Shown: positions 1 through 9,723 of the stretch, one piece after another | How positions within the stretch are numbered: position 1 is the first letter of the stretch | Layout: every line of letters begins with the position of its first letter | NCBI GenBank assembly: GCA_003240855.1 | Contig: QFNN01000092.1 | Span: forward strand, 1 to 12,112 | Length of the DNA stretch: 12,112 nt | Direction: 5' to 3' | Source of the DNA: Sphingomonas sanxanigenens | GTDB taxonomy: Bacteria > Pseudomonadota > Alphaproteobacteria > Sphingomonadales > Sphingomonadaceae | Position numbers and translations under genes: made by a program | Notes under the pieces: model-generated | The model's database searches: none | What the model saw: the letters and a program-made list of their open reading frames with translations, nothing else | What the model was told of the DNA's origin: nothing

Positions 1-80
1 CCGCCGTCATGCGAAAGCTCGTCGTCACCGCGAACGCCCTGCTCAAAGCCGATCGATGCTGGACGCAATCTCCAGCTTGA
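1..80 (+). CDS. C-terminal end of an IS110-family transposase (partial, enters from left edge)
   Basis: An open frame (codons in phase with position 3) enters from the left edge and stops at a TGA at 78-80, giving only about 25 residues. It contains MRKLVVTANALLKADRCW, which fits the usual C-terminal pattern of IS110/IS116/IS902 transposases (MRKL, a few residues, NA, then a basic stretch and Trp). These are DEDD-type recombinases that move circular intermediates without long terminal inverted repeats, so no IS end can be drawn by eye here. Whether the rest of the element is intact lies outside the window. The family call rests on a short tail motif only. Confidence 0.6.
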   Translation, partial: AVMRKLVVTANALLKADRCWTQSPA

Positions 81-124
81 TCATCACGGATACTCTAGCC
101 TTCCCGCGCGCTATCTTCGGCAGA

Positions 125-168
125 CAAAAAGAAGGCGCCCCCTCCCCGAAGGGAGAGGGCGCCATTTT
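125..168 (-). terminator. Intrinsic terminator of the TonB-dependent receptor gene
   Basis: A nearly perfect inverted repeat lies between 134 and 163 (GGCGCC arms at 134-139 and 158-163, GAA loop), flanked by A-runs on the left and T-runs on the right. On the minus strand the hairpin is followed by TTCTTTTT. It starts about 25 bases after the receptor stop codon. The T-rich flank on the other side means it could also stop transcription arriving from the IS110 side. Confidence 0.9.
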
Positions 169-187
169 TATGAGCTTCGATGCCCGA

Positions 188-3100
188 TCAGAAGGTGAAG
201 CGGGCGCCGATGCGGATCGAGTAGAGCGACTGGCTCGCGTAGATCGTGTCGCTCGGCTTCGAGTAGTTCGAGTAGCGATACTGCGCGCACGCCTGCGACG
301 TGTTGGTCGCAACAGTGCCCGCGCCATTCGCGTTGCCGGCGGTGGTCAGGCACGCGACCCGGACCGGCGAGAAGGTGTACGGGAAGGAATATTCGCGGAT
401 CTGGCCCCAATTCTTGTTGATCAGGTTCGTGAAGTTCTCGATGTCCGCGAAAATCTGCAGCTTCGAGTGGCCGAGGCCCGTCGGGATTTCCTGCGCGACG
501 TGCAGGTCGAGACGCGTGAACCACTTCGAGTTGAAGGCGTTACGCGGCGCGATCTTGCCCTGATATTTGGACAGGCCGCTGGCCTTGATGAAGTTCTCGA
601 ACGCCGCCTGCGTCGCCGCCGAGTCATAGGAGACCCGCGGATCGCCGCCGATCGTCGGCACATAAAGCAGGTAGCGTGCGCCGCTGCCCACCGTCCCGAA
701 CACCGAGCTGCGCGAGGTCACGTCGTTGAACGTATAGCTGAACGGACGGCCGATGCGGGTCTCGCCGAACAGCGAGATGGTCGTCTTGTTGTCGCCGAAG
801 AACGCGTGATCGAACGTCAGATCATATTTGAACGCATATTTCACCTCGTCGTTCGAGGTGCCGTAAGCCGCCTGGTTGGCGTCGAGGAACGCGCCGTTGC
901 CATAGTTGGACGAGGCCGTCGACGACGTTGCCGGCGCCTGATCCGTCACGTCCTGATAGGTGAAGCTGGCGTTGGCATCGAGACCGAAATCCCACGACTT
1001 ACCGATGCGGGCGACAGCGATGTAGCTGCGGCCGAGCTTGGTGTTGGTGAGATAATAGTCCGAATTGCGATCGCTGAAGCCCAGCAGGCCGGTATAGCGC
1101 TGGCGGCCATCGGGCGTCAGCGAGCCGGCGATCGGAACCGAGCGCAGATCGGTGAACAGCACCTGGTTGCGGACGCTCGAGTAGAGCAGGTCCGCGCCGA
1201 ACCGCCATTTGTCGCCAAGCGGCCCGAGATCGGCGACATAGTCGGCCGACAGCGTGGCGCGCCACTGCGACGGGATCTTGAAGTGCGGATCGAGCGCGTT
1301 GGTGGTGGAGGCCGTCGCGACGCTCGCGTTCTGCAGATAGGCGTTCAGGACCGACGGGATGGTGAAGCCGTTGACGTTGGTCAGCGAACCCGAACCGACC
1401 GCCTGGGTGCCGCCCGGCACGCTGTAGCTGCTGTTGTTGAGCTGCAGGATCGAGACCGTGTTGGTCAGGATGCCCGTGTTGGAGAAGCTGTTCGACACAT
1501 AGACGTCGGGCGCACCGCCGCCGAAGATGCCGCCGCCGCCGCGAACCGTGAGGCGCGAGGTCGGCTTCCAGTCGAAGCCGAAGCGCGGCTGGAACAGGCT
1601 GCGGCCGTCAAGGAAGGCGTTGTTGACGAAGCCATAGCGGTTGAAGAAGTTCTGATTGAACGCCGCACGGCTCTGCCCGCCATAAAGATCATAGCGAACG
1701 CCGTAGGACACGTTCAGCGTGTCGGTCAGGCGCCAATTGTCCTGGAGGCCGAACGTGTAGCTCTGATATTTGAAGCGTGCGGCGGCCTCGTCCGGGTTAA
1801 GCGACGGAATGGCGTTCTGATACGCCACGCTCTGCGCGTTGCCGGCCTGGAAGTCAGCGATCGAGTCAAAATAATAGTTGCCCGACGTATTCTGCAGGAA
1901 GGCGTTGAAGATCTTCACATTGCTATATTCGGCGAAGGCGCGGAACTGATGGTCGCCCATCGTCAGGCGCGCCTGGAAAGAACCGCCGAAGGTGTTGGTG
2001 TGAAGCGCGTTGGTCTGGCGCGAATTGTCCGGCCCGATCGAAATGACGGGATAGATGTTGCCGCTGGGATCGGTTCCGCACGCGGTCGACTTGTCCGATC
2101 CGGTCGGATTGGTGCCGGTCGCACGATCGGAGGTCGGCGCGGCGCAGACGCGCATCTGGGCAAAGCCGCGGCCCATCAGCGGATCCTGAATGCGCTTGTA
2201 ATATTTGTAGAAGCCGCGGACTTCGGTGGAGAAATTATCCGACCAGTCCGAGTTCAACTGCGCGACGCCGGTATAGAGCTGGTTGCCCTGCTTATAGGCG
2301 TTGGACGACAGGCCGAGCTGCGGACCCGAGGTCGCCGCCGACGTGTTGTTGAGCAGGTAGATCGAGTCCTTGGCGTAAGTGCCGGTCAGCGACAGGCGCT
2401 GCGTATCGGACAGGTTGGCGTCGATCTTGCCGACGAGGCGATCGTCACGGTCGCCGTTGGTCTTGAGCACTTCGCCCGCGTCATAATTGTAACGCGATTT
2501 GGCGATGGCGACGACATTGTCGACCTGCGCTTCGGTCAGGCCGGGAATGGCCGTGCCGGCGTTATTGTCGCCCGGGCCTTCCGCGATCGGCTTGCTGGCG
2601 CGCAGGCGTTCGCCCGAGATCATGAAGAACAGCTTGTCCTTGATGATCGGGCCGGACAGTTCGGCGCCGAAATTCTTGTAGGTATAATTCGGGAGGGTGA
2701 CGCGGCCGGTCGGCACGCCGGGGCCTGCCTTGGTGCGGTCGCCCGAAAGGTTGTCGCTCGAATAGGCGAAGAATCCGGTGCCGTGGAAGTCGTTGGTGCC
2801 CGACTTCAGCACGATGTTGATCGCGCCGCCCTGGAAATTGCCTTCGCGCACGTCATAGGGCGCGACCTTGGTCTGGAACTCGCCGATCGCATCGAGCGGA
2901 ATCGGCGAACGACGGCTGGGGAGACCGTCCGGGTTGAGGCCGAAATTGTCGGTGATCGCGACGCCATCGACCGAGAAGCGGTTGAAGCGGGCGTTCTGGC
3001 CGGCGAAGGAAACCGCGCGGCCGCCCGACGGCGTGTCATCAAGGCGCGCGAAGGGGTCGCGGCGCATGAGATCGCGGATGTCGCGGTTGACGGTGGCGAT

Positions 3101-3532
3101 CTGCGCGATCTTGTTCGCGTTGAGGATCGTCGCGGGGCCTTCGGAGATCGAGCCCGCGCCCTTGAGCGAGGTCGCGGTGACGACGATGTCCTCGCCGCCT
3201 TCGGCCGCGAGTTCGACCGGCACGTCATAGGCCTGGCCGATGTTGGTGGTGATGTCGGTGACCTGCGTGTTCGCATAGCCCGGTGCGCTGATGTCCACCG
3301 TGTACGGCCCGCCGATGCGCAGGCCCGAAAGGGTGAAAGAGCCATCATTGTTGGTCGTGGTGACCGAGCGCGTGCCCGACGGGACGTGCGTGACGGTGAC
3401 GGTCGCGCCGGCGACGGCGGCGCCGCCCGAAGTCACGAAACCGCGAATCGACGAAGTGGTCTCCTGCGCGTGAATCGCGGCCGGAGCGATCAGCGCCGCA
3501 ACAGCGGCGCCTATAAATAGACGATTTTTCAT
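188..3532 (-). CDS. TonB-dependent receptor, Oar-like, with carboxypeptidase-regulatory N-domain
   Basis: This 1114-residue outer-membrane protein should take up a bulky substrate driven by TonB-ExbBD; the substrate cannot be read from sequence. Residues 1-22 form a signal peptide with cleavage predicted after AIHA. Residues about 24-110 are a carboxypeptidase-regulatory-like beta-sandwich (RGFVTSGGAAVAGATVTV, then DGSFTLSGL). A TonB-box-like DIVVTA lies at 115-120, followed by a plug domain (FSVDGVAITDNFG, and GGAINIVLKSGTNDFHG at its end) and a long beta-barrel. The chain ends in ARFTF, with the terminal aromatic residue expected for BAM-assembled barrels. The ATG start has a good ribosome site (AAAGGGG, about 8 bases upstream). 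Length and domain order match the Oar/OmpA-related group common in sphingomonads and Xanthomonas. It appears to be a single-gene transcript ended by the hairpin at 125-168. Confidence 0.93.
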   Translation of the reverse strand: MKNRLFIGAAVAALIAPAAIHAQETTSSIRGFVTSGGAAVAGATVTVTHVPSGTRSVTTTNNDGSFTLSGLRIGGPYTVDISAPGYANTQVTDITTNIGQAYDVPVELAAEGGEDIVVTATSLKGAGSISEGPATILNANKIAQIATVNRDIRDLMRRDPFARLDDTPSGGRAVSFAGQNARFNRFSVDGVAITDNFGLNPDGLPSRRSPIPLDAIGEFQTKVAPYDVREGNFQGGAINIVLKSGTNDFHGTGFFAYSSDNLSGDRTKAGPGVPTGRVTLPNYTYKNFGAELSGPIIKDKLFFMISGERLRASKPIAEGPGDNNAGTAIPGLTEAQVDNVVAIAKSRYNYDAGEVLKTNGDRDDRLVGKIDANLSDTQRLSLTGTYAKDSIYLLNNTSAATSGPQLGLSSNAYKQGNQLYTGVAQLNSDWSDNFSTEVRGFYKYYKRIQDPLMGRGFAQMRVCAAPTSDRATGTNPTGSDKSTACGTDPSGNIYPVISIGPDNSRQTNALHTNTFGGSFQARLTMGDHQFRAFAEYSNVKIFNAFLQNTSGNYYFDSIADFQAGNAQSVAYQNAIPSLNPDEAAARFKYQSYTFGLQDNWRLTDTLNVSYGVRYDLYGGQSRAAFNQNFFNRYGFVNNAFLDGRSLFQPRFGFDWKPTSRLTVRGGGGIFGGGAPDVYVSNSFSNTGILTNTVSILQLNNSSYSVPGGTQAVGSGSLTNVNGFTIPSVLNAYLQNASVATASTTNALDPHFKIPSQWRATLSADYVADLGPLGDKWRFGADLLYSSVRNQVLFTDLRSVPIAGSLTPDGRQRYTGLLGFSDRNSDYYLTNTKLGRSYIAVARIGKSWDFGLDANASFTYQDVTDQAPATSSTASSNYGNGAFLDANQAAYGTSNDEVKYAFKYDLTFDHAFFGDNKTTISLFGETRIGRPFSYTFNDVTSRSSVFGTVGSGARYLLYVPTIGGDPRVSYDSAATQAAFENFIKASGLSKYQGKIAPRNAFNSKWFTRLDLHVAQEIPTGLGHSKLQIFADIENFTNLINKNWGQIREYSFPYTFSPVRVACLTTAGNANGAGTVATNTSQACAQYRYSNYSKPSDTIYASQSLYSIRIGARFTF

Positions 3533-3749
3533 ATGCTTTCCCCTTTGCGAGCCAATTGCTCGAAGGCGGCGTTCGTCGCCGTCCGTGGCCCCTTGGGCTT
3601 CATATATTGCGACCGCGTTACAGCGGAATGGATAAATGACAGCGCCCTAAAAGCGCGGTTGTGCGTTGCAAAAAAGCATCAGCGCCCGAGGCCTGGCTTA
3701 AGCGGGGCTGAACGCCGGACGTCTAACCATCCATGGTGACTGGAAAAAC

Positions 3750-5561
<1,812 letters not shown>

Positions 5562-5750
5562 GGCGCGCCGCCCTAGCAGGGGCGGCGGGAAAGGGCAAAG
5601 CGGCTGATCGCCGCGGCTCTACAGGCTTGATCCGCCGAACGGGTTGGCGGATAATGCACATCCGGGGGTCGCACCTGAATCCACTTATGCCGGGCGCAGC
5701 ATCGCGCGCCCGGCCAATCGCCGATCAAAGGCCTTTTGGGGGAAGATAAA

Positions 5751-6518
5751 GTGCGTAAACATATAATTTTTTTCACTACTGCAGCGCTCATCGGCGCGGC
5801 CATGCCCGCGCTGGCGGCGCCCGCGCCCTCGTCGGGCCGCAAGCTGCAGGACAAGGGTACGCAGGAAATCCCGGTCTGCACGCGCAAGCTGGGCACGATC
5901 GCGATCGTCGAGCCCGACAATCAATGGTGGCGCGAACTGAACCTCGGCAGCCCCGAGGCGATCATCAAAATCTTCGTGCAGCGTTCGGGCTGCTTCACGC
6001 TCGTCAATCGCGGGCGCAGCATGGCGAGCCGCAACATGGAGCGCGCCATGGCCGATTCGGGCGAACTTCAGGCCGGATCGAACCTCGGCCGCGGGCAGGT
6101 GAAGGCGGCGGATTATTTCCTCCAGCCAGACATTGTCTCGTCGAACAAGAATAGCGGCGGCAACGCGGTGGGCGCGGTGCTGGGCGGCTTCCTCGGTCGT
6201 TCGACCTTCGGCGCGCTGGCCGGCGGCATCAACATCAAGAAGAGCGAAGCCAACGTCACGCTTTCGGTGGTGAACGCCCGCACGACCGAGGAAGAGGCGC
6301 TGACCGAAGGTTATGCGCGCAAGTCCGATCTCAGCTTCGGCGGCGGCGGCGGCGCGGGCTGGTGGGGTGGTTTCGCCGGGGCCGGCGGCGGCGGTTACCA
6401 GAATACCGAGATCGGCCAGGTGATCGTGCTCGCCTATCTCGACGCCTACACCAAGCTGGTCACCCAGCTCGGCGGATTGCCGGAAAATGCGGCGGCGGCG
6501 GCGCCCCGCGCCAAGTAA
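5751..6518 (+). CDS. CsgG/HfaB-family exported protein
   Basis: I place the start at GTG 5751, because GGGGGAA sits 6 bases upstream and the protein then begins with a clean signal peptide; a TTG five codons earlier would overlap that ribosome site. The product has 255 residues. Signal peptide is about 1-22 (ALA then AP). The CsgG-like fold spans about 46-242: GTIAIVEPD, then CFTLVNRGRSMASRNMERAM (Cys 81 onward), ADYFLQPDIV, and a C-terminal LAYLDAYTKLVTQLGG. CsgG and HfaB are outer-membrane pore subunits for curli secretion and holdfast anchoring. Unlike them, no lipobox Cys follows the signal peptide; the first Cys is residue 43, possibly paired with Cys 81. Residues 197-215 are glycine-rich (GGGGGAGWWGGFAGAGGGG). 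No curli or holdfast partners are nearby, so role is uncertain. Confidence 0.82.
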   Translation: MRKHIIFFTTAALIGAAMPALAAPAPSSGRKLQDKGTQEIPVCTRKLGTIAIVEPDNQWWRELNLGSPEAIIKIFVQRSGCFTLVNRGRSMASRNMERAMADSGELQAGSNLGRGQVKAADYFLQPDIVSSNKNSGGNAVGAVLGGFLGRSTFGALAGGINIKKSEANVTLSVVNARTTEEEALTEGYARKSDLSFGGGGGAGWWGGFAGAGGGGYQNTEIGQVIVLAYLDAYTKLVTQLGGLPENAAAAAPRAK

Positions 6519-6526
6519 AGAATGCG

Positions 6527-6564
6527 AAGTCCGGCCGGGGCGATCCGCTCCGGCCGGCTTTTCC
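6527..6564 (+). terminator. Intrinsic terminator after the CsgG-like gene
   Basis: Two CCGGCCGG arms (6531-6538 and 6550-6557) with AAG/CTT extension form a strong hairpin followed by TTTTCCCTT, starting 9 bases after the CsgG-like stop codon. It also lies between two convergent genes, but the T-run favours the plus-strand direction. Confidence 0.82.
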
Positions 6565-6566
6565 CT

Positions 6567-7544
6567 TCAATAAATCTTGCCGAGCCCTGCCGCGTCGATC
6601 GCGGCCAGCGCGTTGTGGAAGCGCGCCTCGCCATCGCCGCCGATCACGGCGTAGCGCAGGCCGCGTCGTTCAAGCTGGTCGCGCGAAATGTCCATGAAGC
6701 GCTGACGCGCCTTGGCCTCGCCGAACAGCCGCGTGCCATCATCCTTCCATGGCAGATCCGTATCGAGCAGCAGATAAAGATCGGCGGTTTCGCTCCACTC
6801 GTCGAACCAGGGATCGCGCGCGCCCAGCAGCATTTCCGCCCAGGCCGCCGTCATCAGGGGATCGGTGTCGATGATCAGGCGGCAGTTGCACTTGGCCAGC
6901 AGCGAACGCGTCATGATGTCATGCGTTTTCGCGATGGTCAGCAGATCGCCCATCGTCAGCTCGGTGCCGTAGCGCTCGCACCAGATGCGGCCATATTCCG
7001 GCATGACGAGCGTGTCGAAATGCCGCGCGAGGCGGAAGGCCAGCGTCGATTTGCCAGTGCTCTCGGGGCCGTGCAGCGCGATGCGTCCGGCATAATAGGG
7101 CCGCACCGGCGCGGGGATGTGCCGCCAGTGCGCCCAGGGCTCGTCGCGGATCATGCTCGCCGAGATCGGCATCGCCTCGCGCCCCGGATCGACGGGGATG
7201 AAGCGTGCGCCTAGTTCGTGCGCCAGCAGCTCGCCATAATCTTCGGATGCGAAAACATAGTCGATCGGATCGGGATGGACGCTTTTGACGATCCCCTTCC
7301 AGATCGGCCAGAAATTGGGATGTTCCTCAGGCGATTGCGGCGCGACCGCGCCGTGGCCGACGACGTTCGCGTCAGGAAAAAGCTGACGCATCCAGGCGAG
7401 CCGCACTTCGCCGGGAATGGGATCGTCGGGCAGCCAGGCGACAAGGATTGTCAGGCGATCGACCAGCGCCGACGCCGTTTCGCACAGCAATAAATGGCCG
7501 GCGTGCGGGGGCATGAACTTGCCGAGGACGAAACCGCGCGTCAT
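6567..7544 (-). CDS. nadR: NadR-like bifunctional NMN adenylyltransferase / ribosylnicotinamide kinase
   Basis: The product (325 residues from ATG 7544) carries the two enzymatic domains of NadR. The N-terminal nucleotidyltransferase domain has GKFMPPHAGH at 8-17 and ISASMIR at 127-133, and would join NMN and ATP to make NAD. The C-terminal P-loop kinase domain begins near residue 155 with Walker A GPESTGKST at 159-167 and would phosphorylate nicotinamide riboside to NMN. The N-terminal HTH repressor domain of enterobacterial NadR is absent, so a repressor role is not expected. The gene overlaps the pnuC stop by ATGA (7541-7544), implying coupled translation; AGGCGG lies upstream of the start. 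The frame stays open upstream to 7919, but that extension runs antiphase inside pnuC and is not coding. Confidence 0.93.
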   Translation of the reverse strand: MTRGFVLGKFMPPHAGHLLLCETASALVDRLTILVAWLPDDPIPGEVRLAWMRQLFPDANVVGHGAVAPQSPEEHPNFWPIWKGIVKSVHPDPIDYVFASEDYGELLAHELGARFIPVDPGREAMPISASMIRDEPWAHWRHIPAPVRPYYAGRIALHGPESTGKSTLAFRLARHFDTLVMPEYGRIWCERYGTELTMGDLLTIAKTHDIMTRSLLAKCNCRLIIDTDPLMTAAWAEMLLGARDPWFDEWSETADLYLLLDTDLPWKDDGTRLFGEAKARQRFMDISRDQLERRGLRYAVIGGDGEARFHNALAAIDAAGLGKIY

Positions 7545-8110
7545 GCCGCGACCGCCTGCCGCGCGGCGCCGCGCCATGCGATCAGGCCCCACATCGCCAT
7601 GCCGAGGAAGATGCCGTAAAGCGCCGCCGTCGGATATAGTCCCTTGGCGAGGTAGAGGCCGATCGAAAGCAGATCGACAAGAATCCACAAGACCCAGCTT
7701 TCGATCCGGCACTGGGACTGGAGGATTTGCGCGACGACGCTGGGGATCGCCGCGCTGGCGTCCAAATAGGGGTAGGAGGCGTCGGTCAGCCGCGCCATTG
7801 CCGTGCCCCACAGCAGGATGATCGCGATCATGCCGGCCGCCCAGGCTGCGCGTTCGCCGTCCGACAGCCGCTCGACGACGACAGCGCCTTCGTGCGCCTT
7901 GGTGCGGGACCAGTTCCACCAGCCGTAAAATTGCGCGGCGAGGAAGAAGAGCTGGAGCATCGCGTCGCTGTAAAGCCGCTCTTCATAGAAAATGCCCGCA
8001 TAAAGCGTAACCATGGCGATGCCGAAGGGATAGTTCCACAGGCTGCGCCGCGCGACGAGCGCGACGTTGATGAGCCCCAAAAGGGCGGCGATGATCTCGA
8101 CCCGGTTCAC
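7541..8110 (-). CDS. pnuC: PnuC-type nicotinamide riboside transporter
   Basis: PnuC is an inner-membrane facilitator for nicotinamide riboside; trapping depends on the kinase encoded next. The product has 189 residues with about seven hydrophobic segments. Recognisable parts are VEIIAALLGLINVALVARR at the start, LWNYPFGIAMVTLYAGIFY, and the C-terminal WILVDLLSIGLYLAKGLYPT followed by ALYGIFLGMAMWG. I choose GTG 8110 because family members normally begin with this V/MxxxEIIA stretch, and GGGTAG sits about 10 bases upstream. In-frame ATGs near 8194 would add a charged, non-conserved 28-residue tail. The end overlaps nadR by 4 bp, making a two-gene riboside uptake and salvage operon. I saw no riboswitch in the 120-base leader. 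Confidence 0.92.
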   Translation of the reverse strand: MNRVEIIAALLGLINVALVARRSLWNYPFGIAMVTLYAGIFYEERLYSDAMLQLFFLAAQFYGWWNWSRTKAHEGAVVVERLSDGERAAWAAGMIAIILLWGTAMARLTDASYPYLDASAAIPSVVAQILQSQCRIESWVLWILVDLLSIGLYLAKGLYPTAALYGIFLGMAMWGLIAWRGAARQAVAA

Positions 8111-8230
8111 GCGCGGTCGCCTACCCGTCTTGCGCTCGTCGCGCCATCCCCCATGCGGCCGACTTGCGCTTATTTGACTTGTCGTTAGCATCATTGCCGC
8201 AAAACAGAATAGTCATAGGAGACGATCGGC

Positions 8231-9532
8231 ATGCGCCATGTCGCGGTGATCGGATCGGGGCCGGCGGGCTATTATACCGCCGAGGCCTGCCTGAAGATGT
8301 TCGGAGGCGCGGTGCGCGTCGACGTGATCGATCGCCTGCCCGTGCCATATGGGCTCATCCGCTTCGGCGTCGCTCCTGATCATCAGTCGATCAAGGCCGT
8401 CGCCAAGCGTTACGAACAGGTGGCGCTGACCGACAATGTCCGCTTTGTCGGCAATGTCTCGGTCGGCGGCGATATTTCGATCGCCGAACTGGAGCAGCTA
8501 TACGACGCGGTCGTGCTGGCGACCGGCGCGCCGCGCGATCGGCCGCTGGAGATTCCCGGCGCAAACCTGCCCGGCGTCGTCGGTTCCGCAGCGTTCGTCG
8601 GCTGGTATAACGGCCATCCCGATTTCGTCGATCTCGCACCGCCGCTCGAAGGCCCCGGCGCAGTCGTCGTCGGCAACGGCAATGTTGCGCTCGACGTCGC
8701 GCGTATCCTGTCCAAGAGCAGGGCGGAGTTCGCCGGATCGGACATCGTGGCGCATGCGCTCGATGCGCTCGACGGCTCTGCGGTCAGGCGGATCAGCATC
8801 CTGGGGCGCCGCGGGCCGCACCAGATCGCCATGACGCCCAAGGAACTGGGCGAACTCGCCCGGCTCGAGCGCGCGCAGCCGGCCGCCGATCCCGAGGACT
8901 TTCCGCCGCCGATCGACGATGCGCTGCTCGAACCCGGCATGCGCAAGTCGGTCGAGCATCTGCGCGCCTTCGCCGCGACGCCGCCGCAGGGCAAGCCGAT
9001 CGTGATCGATTTCGATTTCTTCGCCATGCCCGTCGCGATCGAAGGGGACGGCCGGGTCGAGCGTGTGATCGTCGAGCGCACGGCGTTGACCGATGATTTC
9101 CGTTCGGTCGGCACGGGCGAGACTTATGCGATCCCTGCCTCGCTCGTCGTCAGTTGCATCGGCTATCGCACGCCGCCGATCGAAGGCGTGCCCTATGAGC
9201 ATGGGCGCGGGCGCTTCGCCAATGTCGAGGGGCGCATCATGCCCGGGCTCTACTGCGTCGGATGGGCGCGGCGCGGGCCGACGGGAACGATCGGAACGAA
9301 CCGGCCCGACGGCTATGCGATTGTCGACCTGATCGCCGAGGATGTGAAGGGCGGCAGCGGCAAGCAGGGGCGATCCGGCCTCGATGCGCTGCTCGCGGCG
9401 CGAGGGACGGAGATCGTCACCTTCCGCGACTGGCAGAAGATCGAGGCCGCCGAGGTCGCCCGCGCCCGCGCCGGCGCACCGCGCGAAAAGTTTACCGGCA
9501 TAGCGGAGATGATCGCGGCGCGCGGCGACTGA
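8231..9532 (+). CDS. Ferredoxin/adrenodoxin-type NADP+ reductase (FAD-dependent)
   Basis: The 433-residue product belongs to the adrenodoxin reductase/FprA group, soluble FAD enzymes that pass electrons between NADPH and ferredoxins. The FAD dinucleotide motif GSGPAG is at 8-13 and is followed by RLPVPYGLIRFGVAPDH, typical of this group. The NADP site VVGNGNVALDVAR is at 146-158 and GRRGPHQIAMTPKEL follows. The C-terminal FAD-closing motif GWARRGPTGTIGTN starts at 344. ATG 8231 has AGGAG about 10 bases upstream. The gene is divergent from pnuC across a 120-base gap, so the two may share a control region. The natural ferredoxin or P450 partner is not in the window. Confidence 0.95.
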   Translation: MRHVAVIGSGPAGYYTAEACLKMFGGAVRVDVIDRLPVPYGLIRFGVAPDHQSIKAVAKRYEQVALTDNVRFVGNVSVGGDISIAELEQLYDAVVLATGAPRDRPLEIPGANLPGVVGSAAFVGWYNGHPDFVDLAPPLEGPGAVVVGNGNVALDVARILSKSRAEFAGSDIVAHALDALDGSAVRRISILGRRGPHQIAMTPKELGELARLERAQPAADPEDFPPPIDDALLEPGMRKSVEHLRAFAATPPQGKPIVIDFDFFAMPVAIEGDGRVERVIVERTALTDDFRSVGTGETYAIPASLVVSCIGYRTPPIEGVPYEHGRGRFANVEGRIMPGLYCVGWARRGPTGTIGTNRPDGYAIVDLIAEDVKGGSGKQGRSGLDALLAARGTEIVTFRDWQKIEAAEVARARAGAPREKFTGIAEMIAARGD

Positions 9533-9560
9533 CGATCTGCGCCGAATCGCAATCTCATGC

Positions 9561-9589
9561 TTGTCAGCACGCCACGCCGCCCCTATAGG
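9561..9589 (+). promoter_or_regulatory. Sigma-70 promoter of the tRNA-Pro gene
   Basis: A -35 TTGTCA (9561-9566) and a -10 TATAGG (9584-9589) are separated by exactly 17 bases. The predicted start near 9596 is about 35 bases before the tRNA and the discriminator is GC-rich, as in growth-rate-controlled stable RNA promoters. Confidence 0.7.
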
Positions 9590-9630
9590 CACGCTCCTTG
9601 CCTCCCGGGCGCTGCGGCGTCCGGTCCGGT

Positions 9631-9707
9631 CGGGGAGTAGCTCAGCCTGGTAGAGCACTGTCTTCGGGAGGCAGGGGCCGGAGGTTCGAATCCTCTCTCC
9701 CCGACCA
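9631..9707 (+). tRNA. tRNA-Pro (anticodon CGG), CCA encoded
   Basis: The 77-base sequence folds into a full cloverleaf: acceptor CGGGGAG paired with CTCCCCG; D stem GCTC/GAGC; anticodon stem CTGTC/GGCAG with loop TTCGGGA, giving anticodon CGG (reads CCG); T stem GGAGG/CCTCT with loop TTCGAAT; discriminator A and encoded CCA at 9705-9707. It appears functional, with its own promoter upstream. Its 3' half is the likely attachment site of the element that follows. Confidence 0.96.
9683..9707 (+). other. Putative attachment site (attL/attB core) in the tRNA 3' end
   Basis: Content changes from housekeeping genes to phage-type replication and small regulatory genes straight after the tRNA. Tyrosine integrases commonly target the T-arm and 3' acceptor strand and restore the gene on integration. 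The exact core cannot be fixed because the far junction is outside the window; no second copy of the tRNA end is in view. Confidence 0.45.
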
Positions 9708-9723
9708 TTATTCCAATAGCTTA

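Noticed and set aside
56..3520. Very long plus-strand open frame (1154 codons) antisense to the TonB-dependent receptor
   Set aside because: Its product is dominated by Arg, Val, Ala, Asp and Gly with no domain, as expected from the complement of a GC-rich codon frame. The minus-strand receptor explains the whole region.
3698..3749. Terminator hairpin after lepA
   Set aside because: Only a 5-bp ACCAT/ATGGT inverted repeat with no T-run on the minus strand after it; too weak to call.
7545..7919. Upstream extension of the nadR frame, giving a 450-residue protein
   Set aside because: The extension lies in another frame within pnuC and has low-complexity Arg-rich sequence. The catalytic N-terminus GKFMPPHAGH sits right after ATG 7544, which overlaps the pnuC stop.
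8111..8230. NAD or TPP riboswitch upstream of pnuC
   Set aside because: Only 120 bases shared with a divergent gene; I found no recognisable aptamer core or terminator/anti-terminator pairing.
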